In this document: in pieces, positions 8,197-16,337 of the stretch
Layout of the letters: each line of letters starts with the position of its first letter
How positions within the stretch are numbered: the first letter of the stretch is position 1
Assembly: GCA_041392625.1 (NCBI GenBank)
Contig: JAWKLR010000008.1
Location: 138,914-202,913, forward strand
Length of the DNA: 64,000 nucleotides
Origin: M3007 sp041392625
Lineage (GTDB): Bacteria > Bacteroidota > Bacteroidia > Chitinophagales > Saprospiraceae
Reading direction: 5' to 3'
Position numbers and translations under genes: made by a program
Notes under the pieces: model-generated
The model's input: the letters and a program-made list of their open reading frames with translations, nothing else
Databases searched by the model: none
Told to the model about the DNA's origin: nothing

Positions 8197-10206
8197 TTAC
8201 TCTATGATTTTAAACGTGGTGCGTCTGTTTTGCTGGTGTTCTGCTTCTGTACACCGGTTGCAAACGCAACTTGCTGCAGGCTGCGATTCACCATAGCCCT
8301 GGGCCTTTAATCGTTGACTGTCAATTCCCTGATTAATCAGGTAGGCCACAGCACTTTCTGCTCTTTTTTGCGAAAGGCTCTGGTTGTAATCGTCTCCACC
8401 TCTGCAATCGGTATGGCTTCCCAGCTCAATCCGGATATCCGGATTTTGACTGAGGGTTTCAGCCAGTTTATTCAGCGTGGGTTGTGCATCCTGGCGGATG
8501 TCCCACTTATCAAAATCATAGTATATGTTTTCAAGAACAATCTCTTGGTTGATGTACTTTTTATCCAGGACAATCTCCAGTTCAAATACCTGCATTGGGT
8601 TTTGTTTGCTGAGGCGCAAGCCGCGGGAAGAAAAGCGGTTTGAATTGTTGAGGTATTGTTCTTTTTGAGCCACAAACTTGTATTCCTGGTCGGGTTTTAA
8701 TTCAATTTTAAACAGGCCCGGAGTTTCGGTTTCTTTGAGTTGTTCTTGTTTCCCGTTTACATCCATAGTCAGGCTGCTGCCCTCCAGTGGCTTCCTTCCA
8801 AGTACTGTACTGTTGGGGTCATTGGGTTTACTGAATATTTTTTCCAACACATAGATTTCCAGGTACATGTGCATTTCAGTTTCCTGTTTGGGAAGTGTAT
8901 CCACTTTAGGCGGAGCTGGGGGCGGTACCCGCTTTTCAAATCGGTAAATATCATCTCCTCCGCTTCCTCCGGGACGATTGCTTGTAAAGAATCCGCTCAA
9001 TATCAAACTATTGACCTTAGTTGCATTTTTATTCTGTTGGGTAACTAAAAATGCAAAATCATCCGCTCCACTATTGATCGGCGCCTTAAGATTTTGAACA
9101 GGAGCCCAGGAACGTTCGGTGAGTGGGTAGGATTTGAAAATATCGAGCCCTCCCATACCGGTGTGCCCGTCGGATGCGAAGTAGAGGGTATCTGCCTGCA
9201 TGTACGGAAAAAACTCATTCTTGTTTGTATTGATGTTTCTGCTCAGAATTTTTGGTTCTGTCCAGCCTTGTTCTGTTGCCGGATTGCGTCGGGTTTCATA
9301 TAAATCATAACCACCCCAGCCCTCCGGATCATTGCAGGAATAGTAGAGGGTATTACCATCGGGAGCAAGGCAAGGATGGAGGTAGTTTATATTCTCTTTT
9401 TGAAACGGGAGCGGGCGCGGCGTGCTCCAACTATCCCCATCTTTTTGCACCACATAGATTTTACAAAAGATGTCTTTGTTGCCTTTTTCAACCGGAAGGG
9501 TTTTTACCAGGAAGGCTTCGTTGTAGGCTGAGTCAAAACAAATCGGGCCTTCGTGTTCCGGAGTATTGAGCCTAGGGTCAAACGATTGGGGACTGGCTCC
9601 TTCTGCCTCTACAATAAACAGGTCGTTGAACTTGTTCCCTGTCCAGTCATAACTCTTATCACCCAGGCTGATGGCACGATCACTGGTAAAAACAATTCGG
9701 CCATCGCTGAATGTAACAGGGGCAAAATCATTTTGCGGGCTGTTGAAATTGGTTGTGGAAACCATCCAGCCACTATTGCTTTCTTCATCCTTCCAGCCTG
9801 ATGCTACGGTGCAGGCGGTGAGTTCTTTTCTGTATTCATATGGACTGCCGATTTCTATTCCTAACTCCTTGAATGCAGCTCCGGCCTCCTTGTAGCGCTC
9901 CAGTTTTTTTAGTTGGTAAGCACTTCCTTTCAATGCCTCAGGACCGTAATTGTTTTCGTAGGCTAACTGATACCAGCGAAGTGCTTCCTCATCTTGTGCA
10001 AGGTGCATGTACGAGTCGGCAATACGATAAGCAATTTTGCCTTTGTCAGTTCGCCCTTTGGTGCGCTCAAAATCTTTTTGCAGCATTGGGATTGCCCGGG
10101 AGTACTGCTTGAGTTCATGGGCGGTTGTACCGTCTTTTACCTTGATGGTATAACTGCAATTGGATAGCCCAATCAGGAGCAGAAAAAGGAGTAGGTTTCG
10201 GAGCAT
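8197..10206 (-). CDS. PorE-like lipoprotein: TPR, PD40 propeller, OmpA domain
   Basis: 669-residue lipoprotein (signal MLRNLLLFLLLIGLSNC). In order: TPR-like repeats (about 25-130), a PD40/WD40-like propeller (about 150-425, with RIVFTSDRA, NTLYYSCNDPEGWGGYDLYET, DTLYFASDGHTGMGGLDIF and FTSNRPGGSGGDDIYRF), a beta-sandwich linker with a proline-rich lead (about 430-550), and a C-terminal OmpA domain (YYDFDKWDIR, LGSHTDCRGGDDYNQSLSQ, NRRTTFKI) that binds peptidoglycan. This is the architecture and size of PorE, the T9SS component that anchors the machinery to peptidoglycan. Bacteroidota carry several similar paralogues, so the PorE assignment is by architecture only. T9SS cargo in this window makes it plausible. 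Confidence 0.8.
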   Translation of the reverse strand: MLRNLLLFLLLIGLSNCSYTIKVKDGTTAHELKQYSRAIPMLQKDFERTKGRTDKGKIAYRIADSYMHLAQDEEALRWYQLAYENNYGPEALKGSAYQLKKLERYKEAGAAFKELGIEIGSPYEYRKELTACTVASGWKDEESNSGWMVSTTNFNSPQNDFAPVTFSDGRIVFTSDRAISLGDKSYDWTGNKFNDLFIVEAEGASPQSFDPRLNTPEHEGPICFDSAYNEAFLVKTLPVEKGNKDIFCKIYVVQKDGDSWSTPRPLPFQKENINYLHPCLAPDGNTLYYSCNDPEGWGGYDLYETRRNPATEQGWTEPKILSRNINTNKNEFFPYMQADTLYFASDGHTGMGGLDIFKSYPLTERSWAPVQNLKAPINSGADDFAFLVTQQNKNATKVNSLILSGFFTSNRPGGSGGDDIYRFEKRVPPPAPPKVDTLPKQETEMHMYLEIYVLEKIFSKPNDPNSTVLGRKPLEGSSLTMDVNGKQEQLKETETPGLFKIELKPDQEYKFVAQKEQYLNNSNRFSSRGLRLSKQNPMQVFELEIVLDKKYINQEIVLENIYYDFDKWDIRQDAQPTLNKLAETLSQNPDIRIELGSHTDCRGGDDYNQSLSQKRAESAVAYLINQGIDSQRLKAQGYGESQPAASCVCNRCTEAEHQQNRRTTFKIIE

Positions 10207-10652
10207 AGCAAAATGATTTTAGTTGTTGTATTCCTAAATCGGTGAATCAAAACATGCTGTGATTTCAACCTTTGACAGGGCTGTTTTAGTATGCCAAAAT
10301 ACCTGAATTTTTGCAAGATAAAGACTGAGTGCACTAAATCAACGTCCTGCAGTCTCATTCTCAAAAAAAACAATGGGAATTTGTTGCTGTCATAAGTGAA
10401 TTCATCACATATGCATAGAATTGATGCACGATCTTTTTTTAATTAAGGCTTGTGTTTTTACTTTGGCTTTAGTCCCGTGCTCTTAGGATGAAAAGTACAT
10501 ATTCTGTTCTTTTGGCAGTATTGGGAAAATTTATTATCTGATTTGTCGTTTCTATTTCTAACGTAATCTAATTGAACATGTTTAAACGCCATACCCATTT
10601 GCTTCGGCAGTCATTTAATTCTTTAAACTTGTTCTTACATCCCGTTATTTTT
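10207..10652. other. Divergent intergenic region
   Basis: About 445 AT-rich bases between the PorE-like gene and the PhoD-like gene. It contains one copy of an 18-base element also found upstream of the secreted nuclease (listed separately). No other gene is supported. Confidence 0.5.
10465..10482 (+). promoter_or_regulatory. Shared upstream element, copy 1
   Basis: GGCTTTAGTCCCGTGCTC, 171 bases before the phosphatase ATG. It differs at only two positions from GGCTTTGGTCTCGTGCTC at 14875-14892, upstream of the nuclease gene. Similarity also continues a few bases to the left (T/A-rich). Role inferred: common promoter, operator or leader element. Confidence 0.4.
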
Positions 10653-11783
10653 ATGAGAAAAATCATGTTCAACTGCCCGGTGTTATTGGGCGGACGCCTG
10701 TCTCTGGTTTTGTTCCTGCTATTTATTTTTGGTTCCACTTCATTGGTTGCTCAGGTTGAAGATGAATTTACTTCGAAGTCTGCCGATGAGGTAACTCAGG
10801 CTGAAGAAGCGGCTTTTCGCGCCAAGCCTCTGGATACAACCCAGGCATTGACCACCATCGCATTTGGATCCTGCAATAAGTTGCGTATGCCTCAGGATAT
10901 GTGGGGGAGCATCAACGCCGAGAAGCCCGATTTATGGATTTGGCTGGGCGACATCATTTACTCAGATACAACTGATATGCGGGTTATGGCACGGGACTAC
11001 CGCCGCCTGAAGTGGACTCCCGGATATCGCAAACTGCGTGCGCAGACCCCGATTATTGGAATCTACGATGACCATGATTACGGCCAAAATGATGGCGATA
11101 AAAATTTTCCAATGAAGGTTGGGGCACAAAAAAACCTGATGGATTTTCTGGATGTGCCCAAGCAATCACCCTTGCGCAAGCAGGAAGGCTCCTACCAATC
11201 TTACACCTTTGGAGAGGGCGAACAACGCATCAAAGTGATTGTTCTGGATACCCGTTATTTTCGGGATGAACTCAAACCCGACCCAACCAAACAAACCCGC
11301 TATATAAAAAATATGGACGGAGATATGCTGGGTGAAACCCAGTGGAAATGGCTGCAAAACGAGTTGGATAACAGCACCGCCAATCTCAATATTATTTGCT
11401 CCAGTGTCCAGGTTTTGTCCGATCAGCACCCGCATGAAAAATGGGGGAACTTCCCGGCAGCACGCAGGCGTTTGCTGAATATGATCGTTAAATCACCCGC
11501 CAAAAATGTACTCATTCTTTCTGGCGACCGGCACATGGCAGAAGTATCCAAGATGAATATTGAAGCCCTGCCATATCCATTGTACGACTTTACATCCAGT
11601 GGTCTGACCCATATTCGAAGCGGCACCTCTGAAGAAAACAAGATGCGGGTTGGCGATTTAATTGTAAAAAGAAATTTTGGTGTTTTGAAAATTGCCTGGC
11701 AGGGAGCCGTACCAACGGTTCATATGCAGGTATATGGTCTCAAGCACGAATTGTTGCAGGATATCATTGTGAAATACAATTAG
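10653..11783 (+). CDS. PhoD-like secreted metallophosphatase
   Basis: 376 residues from the ATG at 10653, which opens a good signal peptide ending near STSLVAQ; an in-frame ATG at 10578 and a TTG at 10572 would only add 25 to 27 residues in front. PhoD-family metal ligands are visible: FGSCN, WIWLGDIIYSD, GIYDDHDYGQND, VLDTRYFRDE, and SGDRHMAE near the C-terminus. PhoD enzymes are phosphodi-/monoesterases using Ca/Fe or Mn centres and act outside the cytoplasm. It shares an upstream element with the nuclease at 15026, fitting joint phosphate scavenging, though that is inference. A terminator shared with the next convergent gene follows. Confidence 0.9.
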   Translation: MRKIMFNCPVLLGGRLSLVLFLLFIFGSTSLVAQVEDEFTSKSADEVTQAEEAAFRAKPLDTTQALTTIAFGSCNKLRMPQDMWGSINAEKPDLWIWLGDIIYSDTTDMRVMARDYRRLKWTPGYRKLRAQTPIIGIYDDHDYGQNDGDKNFPMKVGAQKNLMDFLDVPKQSPLRKQEGSYQSYTFGEGEQRIKVIVLDTRYFRDELKPDPTKQTRYIKNMDGDMLGETQWKWLQNELDNSTANLNIICSSVQVLSDQHPHEKWGNFPAARRRLLNMIVKSPAKNVLILSGDRHMAEVSKMNIEALPYPLYDFTSSGLTHIRSGTSEENKMRVGDLIVKRNFGVLKIAWQGAVPTVHMQVYGLKHELLQDIIVKYN

Positions 11784-11808
11784 TGTTCCTGTATTCGGTC
11801 AGATAAAC

Positions 11809-11845
11809 AAAAAGGGCCCTGCAAGTATTTTGCAGGGCCCTTTTT
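11809..11845. terminator. Bidirectional terminator
   Basis: Perfect 16-base inverted repeat (AAAAAGGGCCCTGCAA and complement) with a 5-base loop; A run on one side and T run on the other. It lies between the convergent phosphatase and propeller genes. Confidence 0.9.
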
Positions 11846-11874
11846 GTTATAACGATATTCTGAGAAACAGTTTC

Positions 11875-12918
11875 TTATTCGATCCAATCGGCTACAAAAA
11901 TATTGGTATCGCGGGTGCCACCATTGTCTCTGTTTGAGCAGAAAACAAGTTTTTTCCCGTCGGGTGAAAACATGGCGAATGCGTTGAAAATACTTTCAGA
12001 TGTGATTTGAGTCAGGTTGGAGCCGTCAATGTCCACCATGTACAGTTGAAAGTCATAGCCACGCTCTGAATGGTGGTTGCTGGAAAAAATGATTTTTTCT
12101 CCGCTTGGGTGGAAATATGGGGCCCAGTTGGCCTTACCCAGTTTGGTTACTTGCTTCAGGTCGGAGCCATCCACATTGCACACATAGATCTCCATGTTGG
12201 TTGGAGCAACGAGGCCTTGTTTGAGGTAGTCTTTGTACTCCTTGATTTCCTCTTCCGTTTGTGGGCGGCTGGCTCTGAAGACGAGTTTCGTTCCATCTGG
12301 CGAGAAAAACGCACCACCATCATACCCAAGTCCAAATGTAACCTGCTTCTGATTAGATCCGTCGATGTCCATCGTCCATAGTTCCAGGTCGCCAGTGCGA
12401 TCAGAAGTGAAAACAATTTTATCGCCTTTTGGGCTTACAACTGCTTCCGCATCGTAACCAGGTGTATTGGTCAGTTGCTTTTTGATTTTTCCGTTTTTGT
12501 CAGCAACAAAAATGTCGAAGGTAGAATAGATAGGCCATAGGTATTTGCCGCTTTGACGAAGGTCCGGAGTAGGGGGGCAAGGGTCGCCGCCCAGGTGGGT
12601 TGATGCATACAGTACATCCTTGTTGTTAGGCATATAAAAAGCACAGGTTGTGCGTCCTTTGCCTGTGCTGATCATTCCTGGCTTGAGTCCTGATTTTTTG
12701 ATTGCCTTTTTTACAGACATAGCAAAAATCTGGTCGCATTCCAGTCCCCATGCCGGGTTGTTACTTTGGAATGAGAGTTTTTTACCATCCAGGCTCCAGT
12801 ATGCTTCGGCATTGTCGCCACCAAAGGTAAGCTGTGTGATGTTTTTGAGGTGTACTTCCTGTGCCTGAAGGCTGGAAGCAAAAAAGAAAATGAGGAGAAA
12901 GGGTAGATAATGCTTCAT
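11875..12918 (-). CDS. TolB-like PD40 beta-propeller, secreted
   Basis: 347 residues from the ATG at 12918 (signal MKHYLPFLLIFFFASSLQAQ); a reading from 12960 only adds a non-signal leader. The mature part is a series of PD40/WD40-like repeats: AYWSLDGKKLSFQSN, AVVSPKGDKIVFTSDRTGDLE, AFFSPDGTKLVFRASRP, PYFHPSGEKIIFSSNHH and AMFSPDGKKLVFCSNRD, six blades in all. It resembles the propeller of TolB but lacks a TolB N-terminal domain and a Pal/Tol neighbourhood, so it should not be named tolB. Likely periplasmic or exported; the partner is unknown. Confidence 0.8.
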   Translation of the reverse strand: MKHYLPFLLIFFFASSLQAQEVHLKNITQLTFGGDNAEAYWSLDGKKLSFQSNNPAWGLECDQIFAMSVKKAIKKSGLKPGMISTGKGRTTCAFYMPNNKDVLYASTHLGGDPCPPTPDLRQSGKYLWPIYSTFDIFVADKNGKIKKQLTNTPGYDAEAVVSPKGDKIVFTSDRTGDLELWTMDIDGSNQKQVTFGLGYDGGAFFSPDGTKLVFRASRPQTEEEIKEYKDYLKQGLVAPTNMEIYVCNVDGSDLKQVTKLGKANWAPYFHPSGEKIIFSSNHHSERGYDFQLYMVDIDGSNLTQITSESIFNAFAMFSPDGKKLVFCSNRDNGGTRDTNIFVADWIE

Positions 12919-13018
12919 GAAGGTCAAAATTTTTGTGCAAAAGAATGCTTTTTCCTTCAAAAGCCGGTCAGGATATGGTCAAAAAGTGGAAAAGGTTCCG
13001 GTTATTTTGGGAATGGAC

Positions 13019-14767
13019 TTACACCATTTTTATCCCAAACATCTCCCAGTGCATTTGATTCACCACATAGGGCTCGTCATGGCGAATGTTCAGGTATTCA
13101 AAAAACATTGGGTGGAAGCAAATTTCACAGTTGGGAGAGAACGGATCGTTTTCATCCGTATTGAAGCAGTACCGGTAATTGACTACCTGCCGTTGTTGGG
13201 TCACTACAGCACGGCTGTGCAAATCTCGCTGGGCACTTGCCCGGATTCCAAGAACGCCCATATGGAACAACCGAAGGACGATTTTATCCGGAGTTCTGCA
13301 TTCTTCAAATAATTCCAGGCCGCTGAGTTTATCACACAGATCTTCGTACCGCATGATGGTGCGAAGCTGGACATTACCCATTTTGTTAAGCACCTTTTGA
13401 AGCCCGTGAAATTCGCCGATAAACTGTCCGATAAACTCCCGTCGAACAATATTTTCAGTTTCTTCGCTGATTACCTGACGAAAGATTTCCTCATTCATTC
13501 CCTTTTTTTCCATGGTTGTGAACAAGGCTTTCAGGAACATTTGTACTTCCCGAGGATTCCAGAGTGTATGGCGAATAAGGTAGAGGAAAGAGTCTTCTCG
13601 CACCTCTTTTACCGTTCCATTCGTCACATCAAATGGGAAAACCTTGCGCCATGCCTGGGACTCTTCTTTATCGGGAAGTCGAAGCGCGATCGCAATTCTT
13701 CTGTTTACCATTTGAAAGAGTTCGGCTGGCGACCATTCAAGTCGCACCACGTGATTGCTTTCCAGGTCTGCCCGTTCCCGGAGCTGGAGTTCCAGAAATT
13801 TATCCATGGGGATGGTGAAAATCATGTGCATCCAGCCATATTGAGCAGGCTCGCGTTGCAAATCACGGGCGGCAATTACCAGGCCTTTCAGGAGCGAAGC
13901 CAGGAATTCCCGTTTTTCAACCCGGAATTCGTCGTTTTCATGCCGGTAGGAAAATTCATCGTAGAAGTCGTCAAACCGATCCAGGGTCAGCAACACTTTT
14001 TTGTTGTAGCGATCGAGGAGAAACTTGATTTGCTGTACAGGTTTTCGCAATTCGACCATTGTTCCTGCACGAATCAAACCGGTCAGGCGAAGGGTTACTT
14101 TGGCGATCATTCCGGCCCAGCTGCCTCCGGCTTCTTCTACCACCTCTTCGATGATTTCAGAAAGGTTTCCGAAAAAGTAAACCAGCATGCTGGAAAGTAC
14201 CTGTCCTCCGTTGTTGCTGTTTATACGGTCTTTTTTCAGACCCAATAATTTGCTGATGTGGTTTTGTGCATCTGTCAATTCTCTCCGTTCGGCAGGGGAG
14301 AGCCGGCCGTTTACTTCCGGATCAATCAAAATTTGATTGGCAGCCATGTATACAGCGGATGCCACCAAACTCTGATGCCAGGCATAGGCCGCTACTCGGG
14401 TCGGGTCGAGAAATTTACCAAGATCTGTTGTTGCGGAACCGGTGTTGTTTTTATTGATGCGTTTGACAACCTCGATGTAGAAAAAATTAAACAAGGCCTC
14501 CAATGGAAACTCATCCGCAATGATGTCGATATCTGCTTCTGCAAGATATTCACGGTGGTTTTCTGCCCGGTATCCCAACAGCATCGCTGTCTTGCCAGAT
14601 CCCTTGCGCCCTATGAGCAGACATTTGCGTTCATCTCGTACCTGGCGGTAAACCTGTGTATGCACAAACGACTTTTTGCCCTGTCCTTTGAGCGAGTCAT
14701 CCTGCTCGGCTTTCAGTTCTCTGAAAGCATCTTTCAAACGGTCAATTTGTGCAGCGGTTAATTGCAT
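13019..14767 (-). CDS. P-loop ATPase, Sll1717-like family
   Basis: 582-residue cytoplasmic protein with no signal or membrane segment. A Walker A motif (GRKGSGKT, residues 53-60) lies close to the N-terminus, and a Walker B-like strand (VLLTLDRFDD) near 258-267. The order, spacing and opening (FVHTQVYRQVRDERKCLLIGRKGSGKTA) fit the uncharacterised P-loop family represented by cyanobacterial Sll1717, related to the STAND/AAA-type regulatory ATPases. The C-terminal 200 residues are helical, may carry winged-helix-like pieces (RTIMRYEDLCDKLSGLELFEE), and end HPMFFEYLNIRH. It stands alone and is divergent from the nuclease gene. A defence or signalling role is possible but not shown. Confidence 0.65.
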   Translation of the reverse strand: MQLTAAQIDRLKDAFRELKAEQDDSLKGQGKKSFVHTQVYRQVRDERKCLLIGRKGSGKTAMLLGYRAENHREYLAEADIDIIADEFPLEALFNFFYIEVVKRINKNNTGSATTDLGKFLDPTRVAAYAWHQSLVASAVYMAANQILIDPEVNGRLSPAERRELTDAQNHISKLLGLKKDRINSNNGGQVLSSMLVYFFGNLSEIIEEVVEEAGGSWAGMIAKVTLRLTGLIRAGTMVELRKPVQQIKFLLDRYNKKVLLTLDRFDDFYDEFSYRHENDEFRVEKREFLASLLKGLVIAARDLQREPAQYGWMHMIFTIPMDKFLELQLRERADLESNHVVRLEWSPAELFQMVNRRIAIALRLPDKEESQAWRKVFPFDVTNGTVKEVREDSFLYLIRHTLWNPREVQMFLKALFTTMEKKGMNEEIFRQVISEETENIVRREFIGQFIGEFHGLQKVLNKMGNVQLRTIMRYEDLCDKLSGLELFEECRTPDKIVLRLFHMGVLGIRASAQRDLHSRAVVTQQRQVVNYRYCFNTDENDPFSPNCEICFHPMFFEYLNIRHDEPYVVNQMHWEMFGIKMV

Positions 14768-14874
14768 GATTCCTGAATAGAAAAATATTGGGGTGAAAAT
14801 AGGAAAGAAATAGCAATTAATGGTAGCCCTGTCATACCTGGCAGGGATTATTCAGGTTTTTTTGTTTTAAATTG

Positions 14875-14892
14875 GGCTTTGGTCTCGTGCTC
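14875..14892 (+). promoter_or_regulatory. Shared upstream element, copy 2
   Basis: GGCTTTGGTCTCGTGCTC, 133 bases before the nuclease ATG and matching 16 of 18 bases with the copy upstream of the PhoD-like gene (10465-10482). Confidence 0.4.
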
Positions 14893-15025
14893 ACTTTTCC
14901 CTGATTGGGGTTGTCTGTTATTTTATCAAAAAAACGACTTCAAAAATACGAAACACGCATAATTTCTGTTTTTTTTGTGCATCCTGTTTACACAGGTTCT
15001 TTCCTTGATTTATCCATCCATTTAT

Positions 15026-16276
15026 ATGCGAAACACAACATGTATTGCCTTTTTTATCCTGTTTTCCTTTTACTCCAACCACACGCTGCAGGGGCAAAAT
15101 TTGGAACAACAACAAGCCCAGATCGAACAGAAATTGCAGGCCTTGGAAGCGCAAAGAATGCAATTGCTGGATGGCCTGGAAGGGATTAAACTGTCTATGA
15201 TTCAACGGGATCTGGTTGCAGTTGGGTTGCCATCTGAACCATACATAATGCATTCTGCCATGGCCTTGCAGTATTCTGAACAGCATGAACAGGCGGTTTG
15301 GGTTGCGCACATGATTTTGCCGGATATCATTGAAGGGTCTGTTGCTCGTACCAATGATTTCAGGGAGGACCCAATGGTGCCTACCGGCACGGCTGTAGAG
15401 GCGGATTATTTTTTGAAGACGATGAAACCGGACAGTACATTTGCCTACGACGGGTTTGGATATGACCGGGGACACCTGGCGCCGTCTGCCGATTTTCGGT
15501 GGTCGGAAAAAGCATTGTCTGAATCCTATTTTTACTCCAATATGTCGCCCCAACTTGCCGATTTTAACCGGGGAGCCTGGGCCGAGCTGGAAGGCACAAT
15601 TCGGGGATATATTTTCAATCACCCCAATTCAAGCCTGTATGTGGTGACTGGCCCGGTGCTAACCGATGCTCTTAAGCCAATTGAACGGAGTCTCAATAAA
15701 GTTTCGGTGCCGGAAAAGTTTTTCAAAGTGGTTCTTGATCTGGATGCGCAACGGGCAATTGGTTTCATCATGCCAAATGAAAAAATAGAATTTCCACTGG
15801 AGCATTTTGCAGTAACTATTGATGAAGTTGAGACCTTGACGGGTCTAGATTTTTTCAATAAACTGGATGATGCTCTGGAAGCAGGCATTGAAAGTCAATT
15901 GGACAAGGAGGAGTGGATTCCCAGTCTGGCCCAAGGAAGTGTGGAGGTGTTGTACCAACCGGATTTACCTCCCAACCATTTTAACACCATAGTTGCTAAA
16001 AACTATATGGGTAAAAAGGATGAAATCACAGTGTGTGGCAGGGTAGTTGGATCGCGATACAGCCGCACCGGAAACCTTTGGCTCAATCTTGATAAGCAAT
16101 TCCCCAATCAAATATTTTCAGTATTCATCCGGAAAGCTGATCTGGTGAATTTTAGCTATAATCCCAAAGAGGTATTGGAAGGCAAGGAAGTCTGGTTTAA
16201 AGGAGTTGTTGAAAACTTCAATGGAACACCGACGATGAATGTCGATTCGGAGTCAAACGTAGATGTACGGGATTAA
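15026..16276 (+). CDS. Secreted DNA/RNA non-specific endonuclease with C-terminal OB-like domain
   Basis: 416 residues from the ATG at 15026, which opens a signal peptide (MRNTTCIAFFILFSFYSNHTLQGQ); the longer frame from 14975 uses TTG and spoils the signal. A short coiled stretch rich in Gln and Leu (about 25-55) is followed by the NUC1/Serratia-nuclease domain: YDRGHLAPSADFRW carries the catalytic His, SNMSPQ the metal-binding Asn region, and YVVTGPVL is also typical. Residues about 320-416 form an extra beta domain (ITVCGRVVGSRYSRTGNLWLNL, VWFKGVVENFNGTPTMNV) that looks like an OB-fold nucleic-acid-binding module. Likely exported to degrade extracellular DNA and RNA. Confidence 0.88.
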   Translation: MRNTTCIAFFILFSFYSNHTLQGQNLEQQQAQIEQKLQALEAQRMQLLDGLEGIKLSMIQRDLVAVGLPSEPYIMHSAMALQYSEQHEQAVWVAHMILPDIIEGSVARTNDFREDPMVPTGTAVEADYFLKTMKPDSTFAYDGFGYDRGHLAPSADFRWSEKALSESYFYSNMSPQLADFNRGAWAELEGTIRGYIFNHPNSSLYVVTGPVLTDALKPIERSLNKVSVPEKFFKVVLDLDAQRAIGFIMPNEKIEFPLEHFAVTIDEVETLTGLDFFNKLDDALEAGIESQLDKEEWIPSLAQGSVEVLYQPDLPPNHFNTIVAKNYMGKKDEITVCGRVVGSRYSRTGNLWLNLDKQFPNQIFSVFIRKADLVNFSYNPKEVLEGKEVWFKGVVENFNGTPTMNVDSESNVDVRD

Positions 16277-16337
16277 AATCCCAAACACACTCTAATCGGA
16301 TGTTTGTATCTTGCTGATTCACTTAGTAGTTTTGAAT

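Noticed and set aside
13397..14248. 283-residue plus-strand frame opposite the P-loop ATPase
   Set aside because: The minus-strand frame carries Walker motifs; this is its shadow.
14918..15622. Minus-strand frame across the nuclease start
   Set aside because: It overlaps the nuclease signal peptide and catalytic motif on the other strand.
16327..16334. TAGTTTTG as promoter of the second peroxidase
   Set aside because: It lies four bases before the ATG, so transcription would start inside the coding region, and the TTG is only 13 bases away.
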